Made by a program: the position numbers and the translations under genes. 64,000 bases of DNA from Candidatus Thorarchaeota archaeon (GTDB lineage: Archaea; Asgardarchaeota; Thorarchaeia; Thorarchaeales; Thorarchaeaceae), in NCBI GenBank assembly GCA_021498125.1, contig JAIZWL010000001.1:385434-449433 (forward strand), written 5' to 3'. Below are positions 1-6,875 of this stretch, in pieces (position 1 is the first letter of the stretch; each line of letters opens with the position of its first letter). The notes beneath the pieces were generated by a model. The model saw only the letters and a list, made by a program, of their open reading frames with translations, made no database searches and was not told the DNA's origin.

Positions 1-78
1 TTGATTCTGCAAGCCCTCATAATTCGCAATTATGTGATCTTAGTAATCCGCTGTATTCTACATGTTCTCACTTGCTGC

Positions 79-531
79 TTAATAGTGATGGTGATCAATC
101 TCGTGATCATCATCCGGCAGTGAGAATGTAAATAGCCGTGCATACTCTATACCTGTGAGCCCCTCAATTTTATTTGCGAGGTCTTCGATGTCCTTTCTAT
201 CTCCACGAATAGTGAGTGCTTCAAAGCAATGACTATGTGTCAGGTGGACATGAACGGTCGAGATCACATGTGCCTTTGAGCTATGCTGGACCCGGATCAG
301 CTCGGCCATCAGTCTGGGCTGGTGATTGTACACTATGTTCAGTGTCGCAAGATGTCCCTCTTGTTTGGACTCCCACTCGCACTGATTAATGAACACTCTC
401 ATAGCATCTCTGATCGCCTCGGATCGCCCAACATATCCACGAGCACGTACAATCTCGTCAAAACGTTCCAAAAGATCTTCCGGGATGGAGACTCCAAATC
501 TCTTCAGGTCTTTACTCTCTTGTTCGGTCAT
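79..531 (-). CDS. nikR: Nickel-responsive regulator NikR
   Basis: Ribbon-helix-helix repressor with a C-terminal ACT-like nickel-binding domain; NikR proteins repress nickel uptake genes when Ni(II) is plentiful. The N-terminal 45 residues form the DNA-binding fold (SIPEDLLERFDEI, then RSEAIRDAMR). The high-affinity nickel ligands of E. coli NikR (His76, His87, His89, Cys95) are matched with exactly the same spacing by His83, His94, His96 and Cys102. The tail ends in a short His cluster (DHEIDHHHY). Length 150 aa is normal for the family. It lies divergent to nikMNQO, which fits a role as its regulator and also autoregulation from the shared 129-bp intergenic region. ATG start. Confidence 0.96.
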   Translation of the reverse strand: MTEQESKDLKRFGVSIPEDLLERFDEIVRARGYVGRSEAIRDAMRVFINQCEWESKQEGHLATLNIVYNHQPRLMAELIRVQHSSKAHVISTVHVHLTHSHCFEALTIRGDRKDIEDLANKIEGLTGIEYARLFTFSLPDDDHEIDHHHY

Positions 532-572
532 TGCATTTTCTCTCGCGGTAGGTTACTAGTGACACAACCGTG

Positions 573-597
573 TTGTAATCGTAGCACAAATTTACAA
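573..597. promoter_or_regulatory. Candidate NikR operator between nikR and nikM
   Basis: The divergent intergenic region carries an inverted repeat TTGTAA-N13-TTACAA (573-578 and 592-597). A smaller palindrome, ACAAC-cgt-GTTGT, overlaps its left side at 564-576. NikR tetramers bind long dyads with widely spaced half-sites, so the geometry is plausible. The half-site differs from the E. coli sequence, so the assignment is inference from position and symmetry only. Confidence 0.4.
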
Positions 598-660
598 TAA
601 GTAACACTCTTAAGTAGCTTTGGTTTGGCCCGACTTGACGAACACTTGGAGTAACTAACT

Positions 661-1356
661 TTGCATGTACCTGATGGCGTATTTCCATTATGGCTGCAGA
701 TCCTGATGTGGATTGTGAGCGGTAGTATGATTGTCATATCCGTTCGGCAGCTGAACAAAAAATTCGACGAGCGGACAGTACCCTACCTTGGGGTCTTAGC
801 GGCTGTGATCTTCGCAGCACAGTATGTCAACTTTCCAGTGCCCCCCTCGAGTGGGCATCTCGTTGGGACAACACTGATTGCGGTGATGCTCGGGCCTTGG
901 GCGGGTATCTTGGTCATTGCCCTTGTGCTCTTTGTGCAGGCATTATACGGTGATGGCGGAATGCTGACCTACGGCATCAATCTGTTCAATATGGGCGTCT
1001 TTTCCAGTTTCTTTGGCTGGTTCCTAGCGATAGTATTGTTCAAGGCTCTCAAAAAGAAGATGAGCGAGAAGAATGCGGTTCTCATTGGTGCATCGGTCGC
1101 ATCCTACATCACGGTCGTTGTTGCAGCGATGATTCTTGGTCTTGAATTGCAGACAGTACCCGGCTTCGGAGTGGCCGGTCTGGTCGCAATCACTGGCATT
1201 CATGCACTGATCGGGATTGGTGAGGCGATTCTGACCTTTGTCATACTGCTGTACTTTGTGAAGGCGCATCCACAGGTCATCTCATTTTTGACCGGAAGCG
1301 AGGTCTCGGAGATGGCAAGTGTGACTGAGGCACCATGGGCAAAGCCTGCGGAATAG
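661..1356 (+). CDS. nikM: Nickel ECF transporter substrate-binding subunit NikM/CbiM
   Basis: Polytopic membrane S component of the group I ECF nickel/cobalt transporters. The TTG start at 661 is fixed by the family's invariant N-terminus: Met-His followed by VPDG, where the second-residue His and the amino group bind the metal. Further family marks are the PPSSGHLVGT segment near residue 60 and GINLFNMG near residue 110. Six or so hydrophobic helices are visible in 231 aa. CbiM and NikM cannot be separated by sequence alone here, but the divergent nikR favours nickel. First gene of a tight operon; the next ORF begins 12 bases after the stop. Confidence 0.93.
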   Translation: MHVPDGVFPLWLQILMWIVSGSMIVISVRQLNKKFDERTVPYLGVLAAVIFAAQYVNFPVPPSSGHLVGTTLIAVMLGPWAGILVIALVLFVQALYGDGGMLTYGINLFNMGVFSSFFGWFLAIVLFKALKKKMSEKNAVLIGASVASYITVVVAAMILGLELQTVPGFGVAGLVAITGIHALIGIGEAILTFVILLYFVKAHPQVISFLTGSEVSEMASVTEAPWAKPAE

Positions 1357-1367
1357 GAGGTCTAAGA

Positions 1368-1655
1368 ATGGAGAAAGATGAACTCACTAAATTTGTACTT
1401 CCTGTTGTAGTCGTTGTGATTGTGATTCTTGCTGTGGTGATTCTAGCTGGTCTTGCTTCAAGCAATCCCGATGGCTTTGAATGGGCACTGTTCGTCTTTG
1501 CTGGCGCGCCCGAGCCCTCGGGTGGCTTCGAGGGGATCTGGACCTTTTTGGGAGAGGGCCCAATCATAGAGGCTATAACCGGAATCATCGGCGTCGTGAT
1601 TGTATTGGTTATCGGTATGTTGTGCTTCAAGGTCCTCTCTCGCCAGAGCGCATAA
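1368..1655 (+). CDS. nikN: Nickel ECF transporter accessory subunit NikN/CbiN-like
   Basis: Small membrane protein of 95 aa with two transmembrane helices (about residues 9-32 and 67-88) joined by an extracellular loop holding PDGFEWAL, the PDGLEW-type signature of CbiN/NikN/PDGLE proteins, which are needed for metal loading of the M subunit. The start is set at 1368 because AGGAGG lies at 1355-1360 with ideal spacing; a longer frame from 1335 would overlap nikM. Position between nikM and nikQ matches the usual operon order. Confidence 0.85.
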   Translation: MEKDELTKFVLPVVVVVIVILAVVILAGLASSNPDGFEWALFVFAGAPEPSGGFEGIWTFLGEGPIIEAITGIIGVVIVLVIGMLCFKVLSRQSA

Positions 1656-1714
1656 TGCCTACCGAAACCATCACTATGAATTGAGTCTACTGAAATGTAA
1701 TGGAGCTTGGACAG

Positions 1715-2512
1715 ATGAGTAAGTTTCTCCTCCCGTTTGCCGAGGGACAAATACAAGCATCGGTCTTTTCGCCTGCTGCAATGCTTGTGGCGGCGGTAGT
1801 CACTGGTGCGCTCATATCTGTCCAAGGCTCCCCCACTATTGTTGCAACACTACTTCTCTTCATATTCATCGGCGGTTCTCTTGTGAGGACTCGTTGGAGA
1901 GTGGTGCTATCTCTTGCAGCTCGCTTTGAGTTTGTCATTCTATTTTGGATCTTTCTCGAGCCCTTTCTGTATGGTTCTACTGTAGTCACTACACTTGTGA
2001 CTCCCTTTGGTTCTCTCAACATCTATGCTGAGGGGATCACCATGGGGCTTCTGCTTGGGCTCAGGATGATGGGGCTTCTGCTGCTCTTTCTAGTGACTCT
2101 CTCGCATATGACGCTGGCCGACTTTACTGATGCTCTTCGAACACTGCATGTGCCCTCGGTCTTGATCGGTTCACTAATGGTGATGTTACGGTATATCCCC
2201 CTCTTTTTGGAGGAGAGGTTTCGGATGCAGGAGGCTCAGATCTTGCGTGGTTATCACTGTGCCTCTCGGAGAGAAAAAATCACGTCGCTTGGCTATTTAG
2301 TTGGTTCTACTATAGACCGGGCCTTTGACCGGAGTATAGCTGTCTATGAGGCTATGGCCCTGCGTGGTTTTGGTGCCTCCGTCGATCATAGAGCTCACGG
2401 ATTTCGCCGTGCTGATCTTCTCCTTCTTTCAATACTTGCCCTCATCATCTTTACAGTACAATGTCTTCTGTTTCAAATCTTAGGAGTGATACTATCATGG
2501 AGCCCGCTATAG
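1715..2512 (+). CDS. nikQ: ECF transporter transmembrane subunit NikQ/CbiQ (EcfT)
   Basis: Energy-coupling transmembrane subunit that couples NikM to the ATPase. Several hydrophobic helices fill the N-terminal half. The two cytoplasmic coupling-helix motifs of EcfT, of the Ala-Arg-Gly type, appear as ILRGYH and ALRGFG in the second half. ATG 1715 is preferred over ATG 1700 because GGAG at 1702-1705 is suitably spaced to it. The 3' end overlaps the start of the ATPase gene by 16 bases, implying translational coupling. Besides nickel uptake it could also serve solitary S components such as the one at 46146-46736, which is inference. Confidence 0.9.
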   Translation: MSKFLLPFAEGQIQASVFSPAAMLVAAVVTGALISVQGSPTIVATLLLFIFIGGSLVRTRWRVVLSLAARFEFVILFWIFLEPFLYGSTVVTTLVTPFGSLNIYAEGITMGLLLGLRMMGLLLLFLVTLSHMTLADFTDALRTLHVPSVLIGSLMVMLRYIPLFLEERFRMQEAQILRGYHCASRREKITSLGYLVGSTIDRAFDRSIAVYEAMALRGFGASVDHRAHGFRRADLLLLSILALIIFTVQCLLFQILGVILSWSPL

Positions 2513-3267
2513 AATTAGAGAAAGTAAATTTCAGGTATCCGAAGTTTGCCCTTCGCGATATCTCTCTCTCATTAATGAACGGAGAGCAGAAGGTTCTCGT
2601 AGGGCTCAACGGTTCTGGAAAGACCACCTTATTTCGGCTTATCTTGGGTCTATTGAGACCCACCTCCGGAAAGATTCGTGTTCTTGGAACTCCCGTAGTG
2701 CAGGAGAACCTGTGGGTAATCAGACAACAAGTTGGTTTTCTCTTTCAGAATCCCTCTGATCAGCTCTTTGCCCCAACCGTATGGGAAGATGTGGCATTTG
2801 GCCCGAAAAATTTGGGACTGAGCGAAGAGGAGATCCGGCATCGTGTCGAATGGGCTCTTGATGTTGTCGGCATGAAGGATTTTCTCGAGCGCTCTGTGAA
2901 CAAACTAAGTCATGGGCAGGCCAAACGTGTTGCACTTGCTGGAATTGTAGCAATGCGCCCCAAAGTGTTACTGTTAGATGAACCATTTACGGGTCTTGAC
3001 TTCCCAATGGTCGAGTCTATGATTGACATCATAAATCAGCTGCGCGCAGATGGTGCCAGTGTCATGTTTACCACACACAATCGCATCTTTATCGAGAATT
3101 GGGCGGATTCTATTGCGATAATGGATAATGGAATGCTTGTCTATGATGGCCCTGTGGAAGAGGCGTTTGACCGTCCAGAACTAGTCACACTCATGGGGGA
3201 TTGGTCCTGCCTCAAAAAGAAGATGAAAGGTCTAGACTGTTTGACTGGTGTTGTCCGTTATGGTTAA
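2497..3267 (+). CDS. nikO: ECF transporter ATP-binding subunit NikO/CbiO
   Basis: ABC ATPase of the ECF class. Visible motifs: Walker A GLNGSGKTT, Q-loop FQNPSDQLF (the NPSDQ form is typical of EcfA/CbiO), signature LSHGQAKRVA, Walker B VLLLDEP, and the switch His in TTHN. The start is set at ATG 2497, preceded by TAGGAGTGA, rather than at 2461. It is the last gene of nikMNQO, followed by a 57-base stretch before a strong TATA box for the downstream RNA unit. The 257-aa length is ordinary. Confidence 0.93.
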   Translation: MEPAIELEKVNFRYPKFALRDISLSLMNGEQKVLVGLNGSGKTTLFRLILGLLRPTSGKIRVLGTPVVQENLWVIRQQVGFLFQNPSDQLFAPTVWEDVAFGPKNLGLSEEEIRHRVEWALDVVGMKDFLERSVNKLSHGQAKRVALAGIVAMRPKVLLLDEPFTGLDFPMVESMIDIINQLRADGASVMFTTHNRIFIENWADSIAIMDNGMLVYDGPVEEAFDRPELVTLMGDWSCLKKKMKGLDCLTGVVRYG

Positions 3268-3324
3268 AAGGTTGTAAACTGCAACAATGCATGTGGCCAA
3301 TCTTGGATAGGTGAACTGTAATAG

Positions 3325-3332
3325 TTTAAATA
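3325..3332 (+). promoter_or_regulatory. Archaeal TATA box before the ncRNA/tRNA-Leu unit
   Basis: TTTAAATA is a near-consensus archaeal TATA element. With the usual 25-base offset, transcription would start near 3355. That is about 115 bases upstream of the mature tRNA, so the transcript would carry a long structured leader or an independent RNA. Confidence 0.6.
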
Positions 3333-3353
3333 AATCCGTCTGGAGTCGTCCAA

Positions 3354-3458
3354 GGTTGTTCCAATCATGGTGTGAACCTATAGTTCACGGATGTGCCTAC
3401 TATCAATGGTAGGTGGACTGGGCCCTACAGCCACGAACAGTCCAACTATCGACCAACG
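3354..3458 (+). ncRNA. Candidate structured RNA upstream of tRNA-Leu
   Basis: Three hairpins follow each other: GTGAAC/GTTCAC (3372-3377, 3383-3388), CCTAC/GTAGG (3396-3400, 3409-3413) and GGACTG/CAGTCC (3415-3420, 3438-3443, with an inner GGC/GCC). GTTG near 3354 can pair with CAAC at 3454-3457 to close the set into a multibranched fold. A strong TATA box sits about 25-30 bases before the predicted 5' end. There is no convincing ORF. I do not recognise the family; SRP RNA, RNase P RNA and 5S rRNA landmarks are absent. Confidence 0.4.
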
Positions 3459-3471
3459 GCATGATGATCAA

Positions 3472-3559
3472 GCGGAGGTTGCCAAGCCAGGTCAAAGGCG
3501 CGAGGTTCAGATCCTCGTCTTGTAGGAGTTCGCGAGTTCAAATCTCGCCCTCCGCACCA
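3472..3559 (+). tRNA. tRNA-Leu(CAG)
   Basis: Full cloverleaf: 7-bp acceptor stem GCGGAGG/CCTCCGC, D stem GCC/GGC, anticodon stem CGAGG/CCTCG with loop TTCAGAT (anticodon CAG), a long class II variable arm of about 14 nt, T arm GCGAG-TTCAAAT-CTCGC, discriminator A and an encoded CCA. The long variable arm and discriminator A agree with leucine. There is no intron. Confidence 0.97.
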
Positions 3560-3579
3560 TTCTTTATTCCATTTTTCTA

Positions 3580-4035
3580 TTATTTTGATGCTATGCCTTC
3601 GGGTCGTGGCATGAGGAAAATAGTATCTACTTTTTCAACACTATCCAAGCTTTCAATACTTGCTGACATAAACTTGGATAACTCAGTCATATTCTTGACT
3701 CGAACAATGCACACAAAGTTTGCAGGCCCAGCAGTCCAAAATATTTCCGAGACCTCCTCGTAACTGGAGAGGGTTTGATAGAGTGATTCAGATGAACCTG
3801 GTTTTGCTCTGATCATGACGAGGACATGTATTTCATAGCCTATCCTGCGGTAGTCCACCTCAATAGTGAAACGTTTTATGACTCCAATCTCGTGAAGTCT
3901 GTTGATTCTCTTGCGTACCGAACTTGCTCCCAGCTTGACTCGTTCTCCTATTTTTCTGAGAGAGGTCCGGGCGTTCTCCCTAAGAATCTTGATGATTGCA
4001 AGATCTCGTGCATCTATTCTATCCTCTGCGGTCAA
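3580..4035 (-). CDS. Lrp/AsnC family transcription regulator
   Basis: 151-aa feast/famine regulator. The N-terminal helix-turn-helix (about residues 8-55: LAIIKILRENARTSLRKIG then SSVRKRINRL) is followed by the RAM ligand-binding and oligomerisation domain (about 65-140), with the usual beta-strand pattern and FWTAGPANFVCIVRV. Such proteins form octameric discs and sense amino acids. The start is a TTG at 4035; no in-frame ATG fits the family's N-terminus. It is convergent with tRNA-Leu, 20 bases from its 3' end. The effector cannot be deduced, and the adjacent translation genes do not identify a regulon. Confidence 0.92.
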   Translation of the reverse strand: MTAEDRIDARDLAIIKILRENARTSLRKIGERVKLGASSVRKRINRLHEIGVIKRFTIEVDYRRIGYEIHVLVMIRAKPGSSESLYQTLSSYEEVSEIFWTAGPANFVCIVRVKNMTELSKFMSASIESLDSVEKVDTIFLMPRPEGIASK

Positions 4036-4118
4036 CTAACATCCACACTCATCTAAATCGCACTACAATATGATAGCATTGCCCACAGATTAGAGTTGTG
4101 GGCATGGCGCGAAATATA

Positions 4119-4517
4119 TTATGACTTGACCCGGGTAATGATCTTCCGTCCCATTAGGTCCCATACTTCGACTTCTGCGTTGAGGGCGCATTTTGATGCG
4201 ATCTCATCGTCTGTTGGTTTGGGAACTTCGTAGGTCTCGTATGTTTCAGCATCCATCAGCTGGTAGGTTTCTCCCATGTCGGCAATAATTGTCGCACTTC
4301 TCTTGTCTATGACCGGAACATCGACCATTCTATCTGCTGGCATGATCGTGTTACGTTTACGACCATCAAAGAAGCCTATTGCAACAATATTGGCCTTTGC
4401 GGCTCCGTGCTTGCCCGGCTTCGACTTCTCAATCGATACTACTCGGCAAGGCTCTCCATCAATCAGAAAATAGCTCCCCGGTTTTAGGGTCTTCGCTTCG
4501 GTCTTCCGGATACTCAA
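4119..4517 (-). CDS. eif5A: Translation initiation factor aIF5A
   Basis: 132-aa two-domain factor that relieves ribosome stalling. The hypusine loop KPGKHGAAK is intact, with the modified lysine at K36. An N-terminal SH3-like domain is followed by an OB-fold domain. TTG start with GGTGA just upstream. Deoxyhypusine synthase is not in this window. The gene is a single transcript, with the NAD kinase gene divergent from it. Confidence 0.97.
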   Translation of the reverse strand: MSIRKTEAKTLKPGSYFLIDGEPCRVVSIEKSKPGKHGAAKANIVAIGFFDGRKRNTIMPADRMVDVPVIDKRSATIIADMGETYQLMDAETYETYEVPKPTDDEIASKCALNAEVEVWDLMGRKIITRVKS

Positions 4518-4651
4518 TACGTTTCACCAACTGATACCAAGTGTGAATTGGCTCTAGAGGCCTCTCTCATATACCTTATGGTCCTCAGTCACTGGTCATG
4601 TGGCAAGAGTAAAATGCAATCCTGTACCTGATTTGAGTGGTGTGCCGTCAT

Positions 4652-5521
4652 ATGATAGAAGAGAAACCAAAGATTCTGACAGACCGACGGCGAGTCGGAC
4701 TTGTCTGCAAGCCCGGACGGGTCGATATGGAGCACGTGGCTGCTAAGGTCACAGATTTTCTCACATCTGCGGGGCTTGAGGTGTTAGTTGATCCCGGTTC
4801 TTGTAATGTGGCCCAGCGCGGAGCTATCCCTACCCTGATTGAAGACTTTGATGTTGACTTTGTAGTGACAATAGGTGGCGACGGCACGATCCTTCATACG
4901 CTCAGCCTGCTACGTGATCGGGAGACCCCTCTCTTTTGCATCAATCGTGGGACTGTCGGGTTTCTCACAGAGAGTAGTACAACCGATGCGCTGGATGCGC
5001 TCAGGCAGGTCATAGATGGGAACTGCATTATTGAACGCTGTGTCAATATCTCTTCAGGAGTCGGAGATCTCCGTTTTGATGATGCTCTGAATGAGGTATA
5101 TGTGACCTCTCGATTACCCGGAAGACTGTTGACCTTCCAAGTCTATATTGATGGCACTAAGGTTGACTACGGTCGGGCGGATGGCGCAATGCTCTCTACG
5201 CCCTGTGGATCCACCGCCTATGCACTGGCCGCTGGCGGGTCTATCTTGACCCCTAATGTGCACGGTCTTATCTTTGTGCCAGTCTGTCCGCCTCGCTTCG
5301 AACTGAAGTCGCTGGTCATCCCCGATTCTAGTATGCTTGAACTGGAACTGACTAAACCTGGTGCTGGAGCACTTGCTGTCATTGATGGACAGACCCGCTG
5401 GGAGGTGGAACCGGGAAGTATGGTCTGGCTCCGCAAGTCTGACACAGTCACACGATTCATTCGTCTCTATGACAATTACTTTGATCGACTCAACACCCGT
5501 CTTGTGCCACGTACGCTCTAG
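4652..5521 (+). CDS. nadK: NAD kinase
   Basis: Phosphorylates NAD to NADP. Diagnostic motifs are present: TIGGDGTILH near residue 80, INRGTVGFLTE near residue 100, the NE pair in LNEVYV, and STPCGSTAYALAAGGSI, the conserved substrate-binding stretch. About 289 aa, normal for archaeal PpnK. The start is uncertain: ATG 4652 is given, while GTG 4637 in the same frame would add five residues. The next gene (Nob1) begins 9 bases after the stop, so the two are likely cotranscribed. Confidence 0.95.
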   Translation: MIEEKPKILTDRRRVGLVCKPGRVDMEHVAAKVTDFLTSAGLEVLVDPGSCNVAQRGAIPTLIEDFDVDFVVTIGGDGTILHTLSLLRDRETPLFCINRGTVGFLTESSTTDALDALRQVIDGNCIIERCVNISSGVGDLRFDDALNEVYVTSRLPGRLLTFQVYIDGTKVDYGRADGAMLSTPCGSTAYALAAGGSILTPNVHGLIFVPVCPPRFELKSLVIPDSSMLELELTKPGAGALAVIDGQTRWEVEPGSMVWLRKSDTVTRFIRLYDNYFDRLNTRLVPRTL

Positions 5522-5530
5522 GTGGTATAC

Positions 5531-6043
5531 ATGGGGGCGATCTTTGTCGTTGATGCCGGGGTCTTGTTTACGAAGTGGGTGGACAAAAATCCCGATGCGA
5601 AATTTGTGACGACAGACGAGATCGTACAAGAAGTCAGAAATCGTCCGAGCAAGCAACGTATTGATTTTCTCTTGTCCACAGGTCGCTTGAGGGTGGAGAG
5701 TTACGATCCACGAACAATTGTATCGGTCAAAAAGGCCGGGGCGATCACAGGAGACCGCCGAGTTCTCTCTGAGGTGGACACGAGTCTACTTGCACTGGCC
5801 CTGACCCGACAGCAGAATGGTCTTCCGGCAATTGTGGTCTCGAAGGACCTAGCTCTTCTTAATACTGCACTTGCTCTTGATCTCAAGGTCGTGGATCCCT
5901 CTGGTCGCCTGAAACGTAAGATCACTTGGGGGTATCGATGTCCTTCTTGCAAACATATCAAGTCGACTGCACCACCCGATCTTCTATGTCCTATCTGTGG
6001 AACGCAGATGCGACGTACTGCACTGAAGAGCAGACCTCTTTGA
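5531..6043 (+). CDS. nob1: Ribosome maturation endonuclease Nob1
   Basis: PIN-domain endonuclease that cleaves the 3' end of 16S rRNA (D site). The PIN fold starts with VVDAGVLF and continues with acidic residues in TTDEIVQEV and DTSLLALAL, followed by VVSKDLALLN. The C-terminus is a zinc ribbon, CPSC...CPIC, which separates Nob1 from toxin VapC proteins. ATG 5531 is preferred, with GGTGG upstream. 170 aa. Placed directly after nadK, as part of a housekeeping run with aIF5A and the tRNA. Confidence 0.93.
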   Translation: MGAIFVVDAGVLFTKWVDKNPDAKFVTTDEIVQEVRNRPSKQRIDFLLSTGRLRVESYDPRTIVSVKKAGAITGDRRVLSEVDTSLLALALTRQQNGLPAIVVSKDLALLNTALALDLKVVDPSGRLKRKITWGYRCPSCKHIKSTAPPDLLCPICGTQMRRTALKSRPL

Positions 6044-6129
6044 CACTGGACTTGAAATATTCCACAGTATTTCGTAGGTAATACCATATGTTATGTTCTA
6101 TGTAGATTCATACTGTCATGTGATTAGAC

Positions 6130-6384
6130 ATGGCAGAAGTGGGACTGACTATTAATCGTGAGATCGAAGATGTGAAGGCGCAAGTGCGTCAGGAACTTAA
6201 CACCATTCGTGAGTTACTTGACGAGTTCGGATATCGAGACAGTTCTCCCGGGTGGGATACGCCGTTCCAACTGTTCAAACTAAGGCGCGCAATGCGAGTT
6301 CACTATATGGCACTTCGGATGCGTGATGTCTCCGCCTCTCCTTTGGCCGAACCGGATATGATCTGGGAACTAAAGCACGAATAG
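6130..6384 (+). CDS. Small hypothetical protein, 84 aa
   Basis: Not recognised. Soluble, charged, predicted mostly helical: residues 1-35 look like a heptad-rich amphipathic helix (EIEDVKAQVRQELNTIRELLDEFG) and residues 45-70 carry several Arg and Met. No Cys or His motif, no signal peptide. Codon use resembles its neighbours, and ATG 6130 stands 86 bases after nob1. It converges on the YjbQ gene with a 9-base gap. Probably a real but lineage-restricted gene. Confidence 0.65.
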   Translation: MAEVGLTINREIEDVKAQVRQELNTIRELLDEFGYRDSSPGWDTPFQLFKLRRAMRVHYMALRMRDVSASPLAEPDMIWELKHE

Positions 6385-6393
6385 GAATTGTGA

Positions 6394-6813
6394 CTATTCA
6401 CCAAGAACCGTCACGTGTATCGCTCTGCTACGCGGTCGCACATCAAAGTCCACGAAGACGATCTGTTGCCATGTCCCCAGAGTTAGACGGCCTTCCTCTA
6501 TTGGTATAGTAAGACTAGGGCCAACCACCGATGCTCGCACATGAGAGTGTCCATTACCATCCCCCCATCTAAGGTGGTGTTCATAGACCGCATCTCTTGG
6601 TGCAATCCTCTCCATCGCTTCTGGAAAGTCCTTGAGGAGTCCTCCTTCATACTCGATGGTGGTCACTGCTCCTGTCGATCCCACACAAAAGACTGTACAG
6701 ATACCATTTCGAATCTCACTGTTACTGATCACTCTGTCAACTTGGCCAGTGATATCTATCATGTCACAGTGACCTTTTGTCTGGAACTTGATCTTCTCAT
6801 GATGTACCGCCAT
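6394..6813 (-). CDS. YjbQ/UPF0047 family protein
   Basis: 139-aa member of the UPF0047 fold (secondary thiamine-phosphate synthase YjbQ family). Conserved features: GICTVFCVGSTGAVTTIEYEGGL, a glutamate and histidine cluster in YEHHLRWGDGNGHSHVRAS, and the C-terminal GTWQQIVFVDFDVRPRSRAIHVTV. These His/Glu/Asp residues form the likely active site. ATG at 6813 with AGGAGG upstream. The physiological role in archaea is unclear; E. coli homologues only weakly complement thiE. Confidence 0.92.
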   Translation of the reverse strand: MAVHHEKIKFQTKGHCDMIDITGQVDRVISNSEIRNGICTVFCVGSTGAVTTIEYEGGLLKDFPEAMERIAPRDAVYEHHLRWGDGNGHSHVRASVVGPSLTIPIEEGRLTLGTWQQIVFVDFDVRPRSRAIHVTVLGE

Positions 6814-6875
6814 GATACAGTCATCCTCCTAATATAGCCGTCAGATCCAACTCACGATTGACGACGTGCCTCTAC

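Noticed and set aside
1277-1825. Long minus-strand ORFs opposite nikN/nikQ (182 and 111 aa)
   Set aside because: Rich in Thr/Ile/Pro/Arg low-complexity runs (shadow translation) and lying antisense to well-supported ECF genes.
3472-3559. Intron in tRNA-Leu
   Set aside because: The anticodon arm is 5-7-5 with no insertion.
5114-5656. 180-aa minus-strand ORF opposite NAD kinase and nob1
   Set aside because: Antisense shadow crossing two clear genes; no family motif.
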